DNA of 7,679 nucleotides from an uncultured Ruminococcus sp. (lineage in GTDB: Bacteria > Bacillota > Clostridia > Oscillospirales > Acutalibacteraceae), in the NCBI GenBank assembly GCA_902773165.1, contig CACYDO010000018.1, positions 1 to 7,679 on the forward strand, in the 5' to 3' direction. Shown here piece by piece: positions 1-6,496 of the stretch. Both the position numbers and the translations under genes were made by a program. The notes beneath the pieces are model-generated. The model was not told where the DNA came from and made no database searches. It was given only the letters and a program-made list of their open reading frames with translations. How positions within the stretch are numbered: position 1 is the first letter of the stretch; each line of letters starts with the position of its first letter.

Positions 1-848
1 ATTTCGCTGATCGTTATCGCGCCTGCGCGGCATACAACTACGTCGGCAGCAGCAAGGCACGTCGGCATATTGTCGATATACTCGCGGATATCAAGATTGC
101 TGCACTGCGAAATATCCGTTCCCTTCTCCTTAACGAGATCGGGAAACCAGTGACCGTATTGACCGTATGCGTGAATATGCTGATAACGTCCGTCCTTGCC
201 GCTTCTTGCAATGATGTCGGCGCACGCTTCGTTAACTCTCTGCGCTCCAAGACTTCCGCCGAACGAAAGAACGACCGGTCGCTCGTCAAGACCGAGCTTT
301 TTTCTCGATTCAGCCTTATCTGCGGAAATAATCTCACTTCTGACCGGGTTGCCTGTAACGACGAAATTGCAGCCCTCTTTCATGTGCTTTTGCGCGTCGG
401 CAATCGCAAGCATGACGGCGCTCGCCTTTTTCGCAAGCATTTTGTTCGCAACTCCGGGAAATGCGTTCTGCTCGTGAATAAGCACGGGAATGCCTTTATC
501 CAGCGCCGCCCTCATAACAGGACCGCTGACGTAGCCGCCCGTTCCGATACAAAGATCGGGCTTGAATTCATCTATTATTTTTTTGCAAGCGCTCGTTGCC
601 GTAACTGCCTGCTTGACTGTTTTGAAATTGGCAGCAACCGCCTTTATGTTTTTTCCGCGCGAAAATCCGCTCACGCGAATGCTTTTGAATTTAAAGCCTG
701 CCTGCGGTACAAGGCGTTCCTCCATACCGCCCTTGTTGCCGACATAGAGAATCTCTGCGTCGGGCTGCTTTTCTTTAAGATAACCTGCGATCGCCAACGC
801 AGGATTTATGTGTCCTGCCGTTCCGCCGCCTGCAAATATGACCCTCAT
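1..848 (-). CDS. murG: MurG, lipid II-forming GlcNAc transferase (3' end cut by window)
   Basis: MurG is a peripheral GT-B glycosyltransferase on the inner face of the membrane. It moves GlcNAc from UDP-GlcNAc onto lipid I to give lipid II. The visible 282 residues start MRVIFAGGGTAGH. They carry the N-domain glycine-rich loop (GGGTAGHINPAL, 7-18), GTGGYVSGP (102-110), HEQN (125-128), TGNPVR (165-170), the C-domain loop SFGGSLGAQ (195-203) and the start of the UDP-GlcNAc site, RAGAITISE (274-282). The family is about 350-370 residues, so roughly 75-90 residues lie beyond position 1. The first loop reads GGTAGH where many homologues have GGTGGH; I believe this is a common clostridial variant. 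The ATG at 848 is preceded by AAAGG (860-864) at a slightly long spacing. It lies 32 nt after the ftsW stop with no terminator between, so it is probably translated from the same transcript. No frameshift is seen. Confidence 0.97.
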   Translation of the reverse strand, partial: MRVIFAGGGTAGHINPALAIAGYLKEKQPDAEILYVGNKGGMEERLVPQAGFKFKSIRVSGFSRGKNIKAVAANFKTVKQAVTATSACKKIIDEFKPDLCIGTGGYVSGPVMRAALDKGIPVLIHEQNAFPGVANKMLAKKASAVMLAIADAQKHMKEGCNFVVTGNPVRSEIISADKAESRKKLGLDERPVVLSFGGSLGAQRVNEACADIIARSGKDGRYQHIHAYGQYGHWFPDLVKEKGTDISQCSNLDIREYIDNMPTCLAAADVVVCRAGAITISE

Positions 849-880
849 ATACGTACATTCCTTTCGGGATATTTCTGTTT

Positions 881-2134
881 CTATCCTTTTTCAAGCGCTG
901 CGCTTCTGGATATATTCATAACTATGCCCATCTGCGCAAGCAGCATTATCAGCGAAGAGCCTCCGTAGCTGAAAAACGGAAGACTGATACCTGTGTTCGG
1001 CAGCCAGTCTGTAATTACAAGAATATTAAGTACAACCTGCAAGCCGATCTGCGCCATAAGTCCGACGCCGAGAAGCGTTCCGAATTTATCGCTTGCCTTT
1101 ACGCAGATCTTTATTCCCCTGCAAACAAGCACCGCGAAAATCATAAGGATAATAAACGCGCCTATAAATCCAAGCTCCTCGCATACTATCGCGTAAACAA
1201 AGTCGTTCTGCGGTTCGGGCAGATACATATATTTCTGCCGCGACTGCCCCAGACCTAATCCCCAAAGACCGCCCGAGCCTATCGCATACAGCGAATTTCT
1301 CGTCTGCCACGTCGTGTTCCACATATCAACGTCGGTGTACGTCAGCGCCTGACCCCAGCCGTCAAGACGCGACATCGCGTATGTCAGCTTTCCGGTCACA
1401 GCCATCACCGAAACTATCAGTCCGCCGCCGATCGCCGCAAGCACGAAGTAAAATATCCTCACGCCTGCCAGAAACATCATGATAGCGACGATCAGTCCGC
1501 AGATAACTATACCGGAGTAATGCGGCTCTAAGTACAGCAGAAAGCTCGTTACTAATATCAGCACCAGCCCGGGCAGAACGCCGTATTTGAACGTTTGCAT
1601 CTTATCGTAATAAAGCGAGCTCCAGTGCGCCATAAACAAGATCAGCGCGAATTTGCAGATCTCGGATACCTGTATGCTTATCGGACCCAGATTCAGCCAT
1701 CTTTTCGGGTCATCAGAACCCCAGTTTGCAGGAATTACTATCAGCATGAGCAGCCATGCGCCTATCAGAACGGGAACGGCGTACTTGTGGTAATGATGGT
1801 AATCTACAAACGACACCGCGATCATGATTATCAGCCCGACTACTGCAAAGCCTGCCTGACGTTTAATGAAATAATAGCTGCTGTCCTTGCTGAAATAAGC
1901 AGTCGGAAAGCTTGCAGAAAACATCATCACAAGCCCGATGACGAGCACGACCACAACAAGAAGCAAAAACGTCATATCCAGACCGTTTCCGACAGATACA
2001 ATGCGGAATTTTTTCCTGTGCCGCGGCAGCTTCGCCATATTCCCCGAGCCTTGCTTCACAGCAGTGCCGCCGTCATTCGGCGTAAGCACACCGTCTAAAG
2101 CACCTTTCAATTTATCCGTGATCTTTTCGAACAT
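881..2134 (-). CDS. ftsW: FtsW/SpoVE-type SEDS peptidoglycan polymerase
   Basis: SEDS proteins are multi-pass membrane glycosyltransferases that polymerise lipid II and work with a class B PBP. This protein has 417 residues from the ATG at 2134, with about ten hydrophobic segments starting near residue 54. Family signatures are RWLNLG (145-150), NDFVYA (310-315), whose Asp311 matches the catalytic Asp of RodA/FtsW, EELGFIG (319-325), and TGISLPFFSYGGSS (381-394). Two motifs deviate from the textbook form: QVSE (155-158) for QPSE, and EPHYSG (203-208) where many members have QPDxG. A polar, lysine-rich cytoplasmic tail of about 50 residues precedes the first membrane segment. A GTG six bases upstream (2140) is in frame, but the Shine-Dalgarno spacing favours the ATG. 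The gene sits 23 nt after mraY and 32 nt before murG. Whether it serves vegetative division (FtsW) or sporulation (SpoVE) cannot be read from sequence alone; SpoVE is the main alternative name. Confidence 0.95.
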   Translation of the reverse strand: MFEKITDKLKGALDGVLTPNDGGTAVKQGSGNMAKLPRHRKKFRIVSVGNGLDMTFLLLVVVVLVIGLVMMFSASFPTAYFSKDSSYYFIKRQAGFAVVGLIIMIAVSFVDYHHYHKYAVPVLIGAWLLMLIVIPANWGSDDPKRWLNLGPISIQVSEICKFALILFMAHWSSLYYDKMQTFKYGVLPGLVLILVTSFLLYLEPHYSGIVICGLIVAIMMFLAGVRIFYFVLAAIGGGLIVSVMAVTGKLTYAMSRLDGWGQALTYTDVDMWNTTWQTRNSLYAIGSGGLWGLGLGQSRQKYMYLPEPQNDFVYAIVCEELGFIGAFIILMIFAVLVCRGIKICVKASDKFGTLLGVGLMAQIGLQVVLNILVITDWLPNTGISLPFFSYGGSSLIMLLAQMGIVMNISRSAALEKG

Positions 2135-2143
2135 TAACACACA

Positions 2144-2148
2144 CCCTT
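2144..2148 (-). promoter_or_regulatory. Ribosome binding site deciding the ftsW start
   Basis: AAGGG on the minus strand lies 9 nt before the ATG at 2134 but only 3 nt before the in-frame GTG at 2140. The spacing supports the ATG start, giving 417 rather than 419 residues. Confidence 0.6.
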
Positions 2149-2157
2149 ACTTCTTAC

Positions 2158-3183
2158 TTATAAGGATAAATCTATTACTCCGAACAAAAACAGCAGCAGC
2201 GAGCCTATTCCTGCAAGGAATGTCACCGCACTGAATACAATGACGATCTTTACCTCGTTCCAGCCGCTCATTTCAAAATGATGATGGATCGGGGTCATCT
2301 TAAAGATTCTTTTTCCGTGAGTAAGCTTAAAATACGTGACCTGCATGATAACGGAGAACATCTCTACAATGTAGACGATCCCCAGCGGAATGAGAAGCAC
2401 AGGCACGTCGAGCGCAAATGCCGCCGCGCAGACAGCGCCGCCTAAGAACAGCGACCCTGTATCTCCCATAAATATCTTTGCAGGATTGAAATTCCAGATC
2501 AGAAATCCCAGGCAGCCGCCTGCAAGCGCCGCGCAGAAAATATTCATTCCTTCAAACGCGCTCACTCCTGCCATGACCATGAAAAACGCCGCAACAAACA
2601 TCGTTACAGAGCCGTTAAGACCGTCTATGCCGTCCGTCAGATTAACCGCGTTTACAATGCCGACAATGAACACCGCCGCAAGCGGATAGTAGAAAAACCC
2701 GAGATCAACTCTGCCCACAAACGGAATGATCGTAAACGTATCGTCGCCGAATATTCTCATCGCGATAAGATAAATAAACGCAGTGACAAACTGGAGTATC
2801 AGCTTCTGAACGGCAGTAAGCCCGAGATTTCTCTTCTTCTTTATCGAGATAAAATCGTCAACAAAGCCGATCGCGCCGTAAAAGAACGCCATCAGAAATC
2901 CGCCGAACACCTGCGCTATTTTCAGCCTGTTTATTATAAAATCGTCCGTCGCCATCATGTAGCAAAGGCACGTAACAGCAGTCGCCGCAAGTGTTCCTGC
3001 AATAAACATTATGCCGCCCATCGTCGGCGTATTCTGCTTATTTTTATGCCACGACGGACCTATCTCCTTTATCGTCTGACCGCACTTGACCTTAACAAGA
3101 AACGGTATCAGCTTGCTGCCGATCAGCGACGAAACAATAAACGAAATTAGCGCGGCCTCAAAGGACCATATTCCTGTTGTCAT
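2158..3183 (-). CDS. mraY: MraY, phospho-MurNAc-pentapeptide transferase
   Basis: MraY transfers phospho-MurNAc-pentapeptide from the UDP precursor to undecaprenyl phosphate. This makes lipid I, the first membrane-bound wall precursor. The 341-residue protein is polytopic (about ten hydrophobic helices) and has the family's active-site set: an Asp-Asp pair (109-110, in GFVDDF), NAVNLTDGIDGLNG (178-191), FMGDTGS (238-244, with the third key Asp at 241) and the cytoplasmic MTPIHHHFE loop (296-304, His300-302). Length is close to the family's usual 320-360. The ATG at 3183 has GAGGG (3190-3194) at 6 nt spacing, so the start is secure. It follows a 207-nt non-coding gap after spoVD and is followed 23 nt later by ftsW, with no terminator. 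No murD intervenes, although murD commonly lies between mraY and ftsW/spoVE in Firmicutes. Confidence 0.98.
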   Translation of the reverse strand: MTTGIWSFEAALISFIVSSLIGSKLIPFLVKVKCGQTIKEIGPSWHKNKQNTPTMGGIMFIAGTLAATAVTCLCYMMATDDFIINRLKIAQVFGGFLMAFFYGAIGFVDDFISIKKKRNLGLTAVQKLILQFVTAFIYLIAMRIFGDDTFTIIPFVGRVDLGFFYYPLAAVFIVGIVNAVNLTDGIDGLNGSVTMFVAAFFMVMAGVSAFEGMNIFCAALAGGCLGFLIWNFNPAKIFMGDTGSLFLGGAVCAAAFALDVPVLLIPLGIVYIVEMFSVIMQVTYFKLTHGKRIFKMTPIHHHFEMSGWNEVKIVIVFSAVTFLAGIGSLLLFLFGVIDLSL

Positions 3184-3260
3184 AATTATCCCTCAATTTC
3201 GGTTTTCCTTTATTTTTGTTATTTCTTCGGTAACTAAATAATTCCTCGCTACCGCACTCC

Positions 3261-3286
3261 AGCCTGCCGCCAGCCCCGGCAGAGCT
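3261..3286. repeat. GC-rich inverted repeat upstream of mraY
   Basis: The arms CTGCCG and CGGCAG (6 bp, 7-nt loop) are extended by AGC/GCT with one bulged base. On the plus strand the stem is followed by only four T; on the minus strand there is no T-run. It may be an RNA hairpin in the mraY leader or a protein-binding dyad. Role unknown. Confidence 0.5.
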
Positions 3287-3309
3287 TTTCATAACGTTTT
3301 ACGATAATC

Positions 3310-3329
3310 ATTAAATCGGATCATTTAAT
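3310..3329. repeat. AT-rich 7-bp dyad, operator-like
   Basis: ATTAAAT and ATTTAAT are exact inverted copies around a 6-nt centre (3317-3322). As RNA this is a weak A-U stem; as DNA it has the size and symmetry of a dimeric regulator site. No promoter is confidently placed next to it. Confidence 0.35.
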
Positions 3330-3334
3330 AATTG

Positions 3335-3374
3335 CCATATTACGCATTAATAAAACAATGCTCTTGCGTTATGG
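3335..3374. repeat. Bulged inverted repeat just after the spoVD stop
   Basis: The arms are CCATA (3335-3339) plus ACGC (3342-3345), pairing with GCGT (3366-3369) plus TATGG (3370-3374), with a two-base bulge. The 20-nt loop can form a competing small stem, GCATT/AATGC. It begins 16 nt after the spoVD stop on the minus strand. There is no T-run, so it is a possible mRNA 3' stabilising or processing structure rather than a clear terminator. Confidence 0.4.
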
Positions 3375-3390
3375 ATTAATTAATGCACAT

Positions 3391-5652
3391 TTACATAACC
3401 GTATCGTCTACATCATTATTTCCGAAGTAAACGGTAACTACCGTACCGGGCGCTACAAGCATTCCCGATTCTATGCTCTGAGAATACGAGTATACAGAAT
3501 CCTGATCGACCGAGCCGGAGTAAATAATATTGATGTTGTACTCTGCCGAAAGCTCGTTGACCTCAGCAACGCTGTAGCCGACAAGATCGGGCACAGTGAT
3601 CGTTTCCTTCGTGCTGTCGGTCGTCGTATAGAGAACGACGCGTCCGCCGCGCGGTATCTGAGAGCCTGCGTCCGGTATCTGCGCGATGACCTCGTCGCCG
3701 TCGCCCGTAACGAATGGCTCAAATCCATCATCGCGAACCTTTTGCTGCGCTTCGCCGATGTTCAGCGACAAATAGCTGTCAGCCGTCGTGCTTACGTATT
3801 TCATCTCGTCTTCGGTGTACTGCGCCTCTATTCCGAGATACGGGCATATCTCAGCCATGATCCCTGCGAACACGGGCGCTGCTACCTGAGAGCCGTAGTA
3901 TGCGTCGCCGGTAGGCGTATCGAAATAAACGAGAAGCGCTATCTGCGGATCGTCGGCAGGCGCAAAACCGCAGTAAGAGGCGATATAATCCTCTACGCCG
4001 GGCTTTCTGCTCTGACCGATCTTCTCCGATGTACCTGTTTTTCCGGCAATTCTGTAGCCTGCAACGTAGCCGTTTTTCGCAGTACCCTCGGTTGCGTTTT
4101 TCTCCATTATTTCCGCCATCTCGCGAGCAGTTTCATTAGAAATTATCTGCCGCTTTACCGTAGGCTCGGTAGTTTCAACGACATTGCCGTCGGCGTCAAC
4201 GATCTGCTTTACAAGATACGGCTTTATCAGGCTTCCGCCGTTTGCGACCGCGCTCACCGCCGTCACCATTTCGATAGGCGTAACGGTAATACCCTGACCA
4301 AACGAACCGATAGCCAGATCGGTAGGCCACATTGAGCCTTCCGGCTCACCCTCGTGCTGGAAGAACAATCCCGTTCCCTCGCCGGGCAGGTCGATTCCCG
4401 TCTGAGAATTGAAGCCGAACGACTGGAAATATTCCCAGAATTTTTCGTAGCCAAGCTCCTTGCCTATCATCATGAACGCCGGGTTGCAGGAATTGCACAA
4501 AGCCTCGGCGAACGTCTGCGAACCATGACCGTCATGATTATGACACGCGATCGCCTGAACGCCCTCATACGGCACGTAAGAGCCGGAACAAAAATAAGTA
4601 TTTGACAGCTTTGACGTTCCCTCTTCGAGCGCCGATGACGCAGTAATTACCTTAAATACAGAACCGGGGTAATAGCTGTCGGAGATCGCTTTATTTCTCC
4701 ACTGCTTTGCAAGCAGCTCGCTTTCGCGCTGCTCCTTGTTCGTTCCGGAGAGCTTTTCAAGCTCAGCCTTTGCGTTTTCGTCCGTAAGCTCATATGGATT
4801 ATTAAGGTCGAAGCTGTTTTCGGTCGCCATACCGAGAACCTCGCCATTATTTACGTCCATGCAGATCGCGACTGCGCCCTCTGCGACCTGGTAATCAATA
4901 ATTCCCTGCTTTAAATGCTTCTCCAGAAAATGCTGTATCGTTTCGTCAATGGTGAGAACGACGGAGTTTCCGTCGTGAGCCTCTTGTTTCTGCTCATATT
5001 CAAACGGCATTGCCGCGCCCCAGCCGTCGTTTTCGCTGACAACTCTTCCGGGAACGCCTGTTAAGTAGCTGTCGTACTGATATTCAATTCCCGAAAGCCC
5101 CTGACCGTCCGAGCCTGTGAAGCCGATAACGGACGCCGCGAAATCGTTATATGGATAGTATCGCTTATAGTCCTCTTCAAGGACGATAACGCTGCCGAGC
5201 TTGGGATTTTCCTTCGAAATTTTCTCGATGAATTCGAGCACCTTTCCCCGTTCGTCGCTTTCTATCTGTCTTTTTACCGTCTGATAGTACGAATCGCTTT
5301 TCTTTGCAAGCTCCATAATATCAGCCGAATTCATGCCGAGTATCGTAGCAAGCCCGTCTGATACGGTCTGTCGGTCTTTATCATTTTCAAAATAGATCGG
5401 CGCTAAAACGACCTTCCAGACATTTGCGCTGCTTGCAAGAGTATTTCCGTTGCGGTCAAGTATCGAGCCGCGTTTTGCCGAAACGGTAATATCGCTCATC
5501 TGCTGATCTACCGCCAGATCGGAAAGCTCCTTGCCCTGAACGAGCTGCAAATAGAACAATCTTGATATCACCGAACCGAAGCCGAGGATCATAATAATGA
5601 AAAGAAGCGCCCATGAGCGTTTTCTGATCCCCGATAAAACCTTGTCACCCAT
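3391..5652 (-). CDS. spoVD: SpoVD/FtsI-type class B penicillin-binding protein with two PASTA domains
   Basis: This is a membrane-anchored D,D-transpeptidase that cross-links septal peptidoglycan and partners a SEDS polymerase such as the FtsW encoded downstream. In its 753 residues I see one signal-anchor helix (about 13-35); a PBP dimer or pedestal region with RGSILDRNG (61-69) and YYPYNDFAASVIGF (165-178); a transpeptidase domain (about 226-605) with SVFK (Ser331 nucleophile, Lys334), SCN (388-390) and KTGT (538-541); then PASTA-like repeats at about 624-677 and 684-744. The first PASTA lacks the usual VPD start. Cys370 and Cys389 match, in spacing, the redox-controlled pair described for Bacillus subtilis SpoVD, which favours that name. 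Two PASTA repeats are more like vegetative PBP2B (pbpB/ftsI). Only one class B PBP is present here, so it may serve division generally. The ATG at 5652 has AGGAG (5660-5664) at 7 nt spacing. Confidence 0.95.
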   Translation of the reverse strand: MGDKVLSGIRKRSWALLFIIMILGFGSVISRLFYLQLVQGKELSDLAVDQQMSDITVSAKRGSILDRNGNTLASSANVWKVVLAPIYFENDKDRQTVSDGLATILGMNSADIMELAKKSDSYYQTVKRQIESDERGKVLEFIEKISKENPKLGSVIVLEEDYKRYYPYNDFAASVIGFTGSDGQGLSGIEYQYDSYLTGVPGRVVSENDGWGAAMPFEYEQKQEAHDGNSVVLTIDETIQHFLEKHLKQGIIDYQVAEGAVAICMDVNNGEVLGMATENSFDLNNPYELTDENAKAELEKLSGTNKEQRESELLAKQWRNKAISDSYYPGSVFKVITASSALEEGTSKLSNTYFCSGSYVPYEGVQAIACHNHDGHGSQTFAEALCNSCNPAFMMIGKELGYEKFWEYFQSFGFNSQTGIDLPGEGTGLFFQHEGEPEGSMWPTDLAIGSFGQGITVTPIEMVTAVSAVANGGSLIKPYLVKQIVDADGNVVETTEPTVKRQIISNETAREMAEIMEKNATEGTAKNGYVAGYRIAGKTGTSEKIGQSRKPGVEDYIASYCGFAPADDPQIALLVYFDTPTGDAYYGSQVAAPVFAGIMAEICPYLGIEAQYTEDEMKYVSTTADSYLSLNIGEAQQKVRDDGFEPFVTGDGDEVIAQIPDAGSQIPRGGRVVLYTTTDSTKETITVPDLVGYSVAEVNELSAEYNINIIYSGSVDQDSVYSYSQSIESGMLVAPGTVVTVYFGNNDVDDTVM

Positions 5653-5689
5653 TCGATAACTCCTAACTGACTATAATATTTCGACTTAT

Positions 5690-5723
5690 AAAAATCGTGG
5701 GCGGAACAGCGTTTCCGTCCCAC
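5690..5723 (-). terminator. Intra-operon hairpin with T-run (attenuator or partial terminator)
   Basis: On the minus strand, GTGGG plus CGGAA pair with TTCCG plus CCCAC around a 6-nt loop, with one bulged A. That is a 10-bp stem spanning 5697-5723. Two bases later comes a run of five T (5690-5694). This is the form of an intrinsic terminator. It lies about 50 nt after the ftsL stop and 25 nt before the spoVD Shine-Dalgarno, so it would reduce or condition transcription into spoVD. The T-run is short, so readthrough is likely. I see no convincing promoter between it and spoVD. Confidence 0.6.
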
Positions 5724-5775
5724 CCTCGTCTTGCTGCTATGATCTATGTATATACCGAGGCGGCGCGAAATATGA

Positions 5776-6288
5776 TTATCTTCCTTCGCTGCTCCAAACC
5801 TCGACAAAAGCGTCGTAAAGCCGCTCCAATACGCCCTTGTTACCATCGGACGCAACGACCGCCTTATCGCCTTCGGAAAAGCTTATGAACTCCTTCCGGC
5901 TGCTGTCTACCTTACTCATTCCGAGAACATTCTTTGCGTAGTCCTCGACAACGGACGGTCCCAATTTATTCTCGACCGCCATTTCTACCTGAGTATAGGT
6001 ACTGTTCAGCTCTGCAAGAGAACTCTGAGCGTCGGCTATCTGATGATTAAGCTCTGTAAGCTGAGCCTGACCGTGAATGATCGCCGCCAGCGCCGCAACT
6101 GCCATAACCGATGCCGCCGAAATTCCCAACGCTTCCAAGGGGTTTACCTTTGCCCATCTGCGATGTCTGCGCTCACGATTAAGATCGTAAACCTTATTCT
6201 CTTGTGATTTGGCCTCGGGTAACTCAAGCTCTTCCGGCTCTTCAAAAAGAGACAGATCATAAGCCGAATTTACGTCGATGTAAGCCAT
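5776..6288 (-). CDS. ftsL: FtsL-type bitopic cell division protein
   Basis: FtsL is a small single-pass protein that, with DivIC/FtsB and DivIB/FtsQ, recruits and activates the septal SEDS-PBP pair. Sequence identity in this family is very low, so the call rests on architecture, one short motif and position. The 170 residues comprise a cytoplasmic head of about 50 with an acidic stretch (16-25) and a basic RERRHRR patch (38-44); one membrane helix (about 52-72); a predicted coiled coil (about 73-107, rich in Leu, Gln and Glu); and the FtsL/DivIC-like YAKNVLGMSK (117-126). A hydrophilic tail ends in a possible amphipathic helix (153-165). The ATG at 6288 has the strong GAGGTGG Shine-Dalgarno (6293-6299). 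It lies between rsmH and the class B PBP gene, the standard ftsL slot, and has its own promoter upstream. A DivIC-like protein is the main alternative. Confidence 0.85.
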   Translation of the reverse strand: MAYIDVNSAYDLSLFEEPEELELPEAKSQENKVYDLNRERRHRRWAKVNPLEALGISAASVMAVAALAAIIHGQAQLTELNHQIADAQSSLAELNSTYTQVEMAVENKLGPSVVEDYAKNVLGMSKVDSSRKEFISFSEGDKAVVASDGNKGVLERLYDAFVEVWSSEGR

Positions 6289-6308
6289 TACACCACCTCA
6301 TTACCTAC

Positions 6309-6331
6309 GCGCAAAGGATCACGTCCTGCGC
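6309..6331 (-). promoter_or_regulatory. Hairpin in the ftsL 5' leader
   Basis: GCGC plus AGGA pair with TCCT plus GCGC around a 5-nt loop, with a two-base bulge. It falls in the predicted ftsL leader, ending about 10 nt before the Shine-Dalgarno. No T-run follows, so it is not a terminator. It could stabilise the mRNA 5' end or affect ribosome access. Confidence 0.45.
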
Positions 6332-6360
6332 AAACATATTCATACAAACCCCATGTATAT

Positions 6361-6389
6361 ATTATACTACAAATTCGTAACTTTTCCAA
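6361..6389 (-). promoter_or_regulatory. Sigma-A promoter for ftsL and the downstream genes
   Basis: On the minus strand, TTGGAA (6384-6389, 4 of 6 to consensus) is followed after exactly 17 bp by a perfect TATAAT (6361-6366). The expected start site is near 6354, giving a leader of about 66 nt before ftsL. The surrounding AT-rich DNA and the 208-nt gap after rsmH fit a genuine promoter. It would let ftsL-spoVD-mraY-ftsW-murG be expressed independently of rsmH. Confidence 0.72.
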
Positions 6390-6496
6390 ACATTATTTTG
6401 CGATAACTTTACTAAAACTAATGTTCGTTTATTGTCAGTTTTCACCAAAACATATTACAACCATGTGATGTTACGAACTTAACCATCAAACCCACA

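Larger units (their letters stand above)
3184..3390 (-). other. Non-coding gap between spoVD and mraY
   Basis: This 207-nt stretch holds no plausible gene on either strand. It is AT-rich apart from a GC-rich block near 3261-3286. It contains three inverted repeats, listed separately, and ends with the mraY Shine-Dalgarno. None of the repeats has a convincing T-run on the minus strand, so I do not call a terminator. I found no promoter with acceptable matches at both -35 and -10. In many Firmicutes murE and/or murF occupy this position. Confidence 0.6.

Noticed and set aside
150..968. Long plus-strand open frame (272 codons) opposite murG and the end of ftsW
   Set aside because: It lies antisense to a clear MurG frame, resembles no known protein and is rich in Arg, Cys and Phe. 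It arises because TTA, CTA and TCA codons are rare in the real gene.
3261..3290. Plus-strand terminator at the GC-rich repeat before mraY
   Set aside because: Only four T follow the stem, and there is no plus-strand gene for it to terminate.
3358..4335. Plus-strand open frame of 325 codons opposite spoVD
   Set aside because: It is antisense to the PASTA and transpeptidase coding region, has low-complexity Arg/Tyr-rich composition, and has no Shine-Dalgarno or family motif.
6414..6427. LexA-like site (CGAAC-4-GTTTT on the minus strand) upstream of the ftsL promoter
   Set aside because: One half-site matches CGAAC, but the other is GTTTT rather than GTTCG. It lies about 25 bp above the -35 rather than over the promoter. 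Too degenerate to call.
6374..6477. Inverted 8-mers TTCGTAAC (6374-6381) and GTTACGAA (6470-6477) flanking the rsmH-ftsL gap
   Set aside because: The copies are nearly 90 bp apart in AT-rich DNA. This could be chance, with no mechanism suggested by position.
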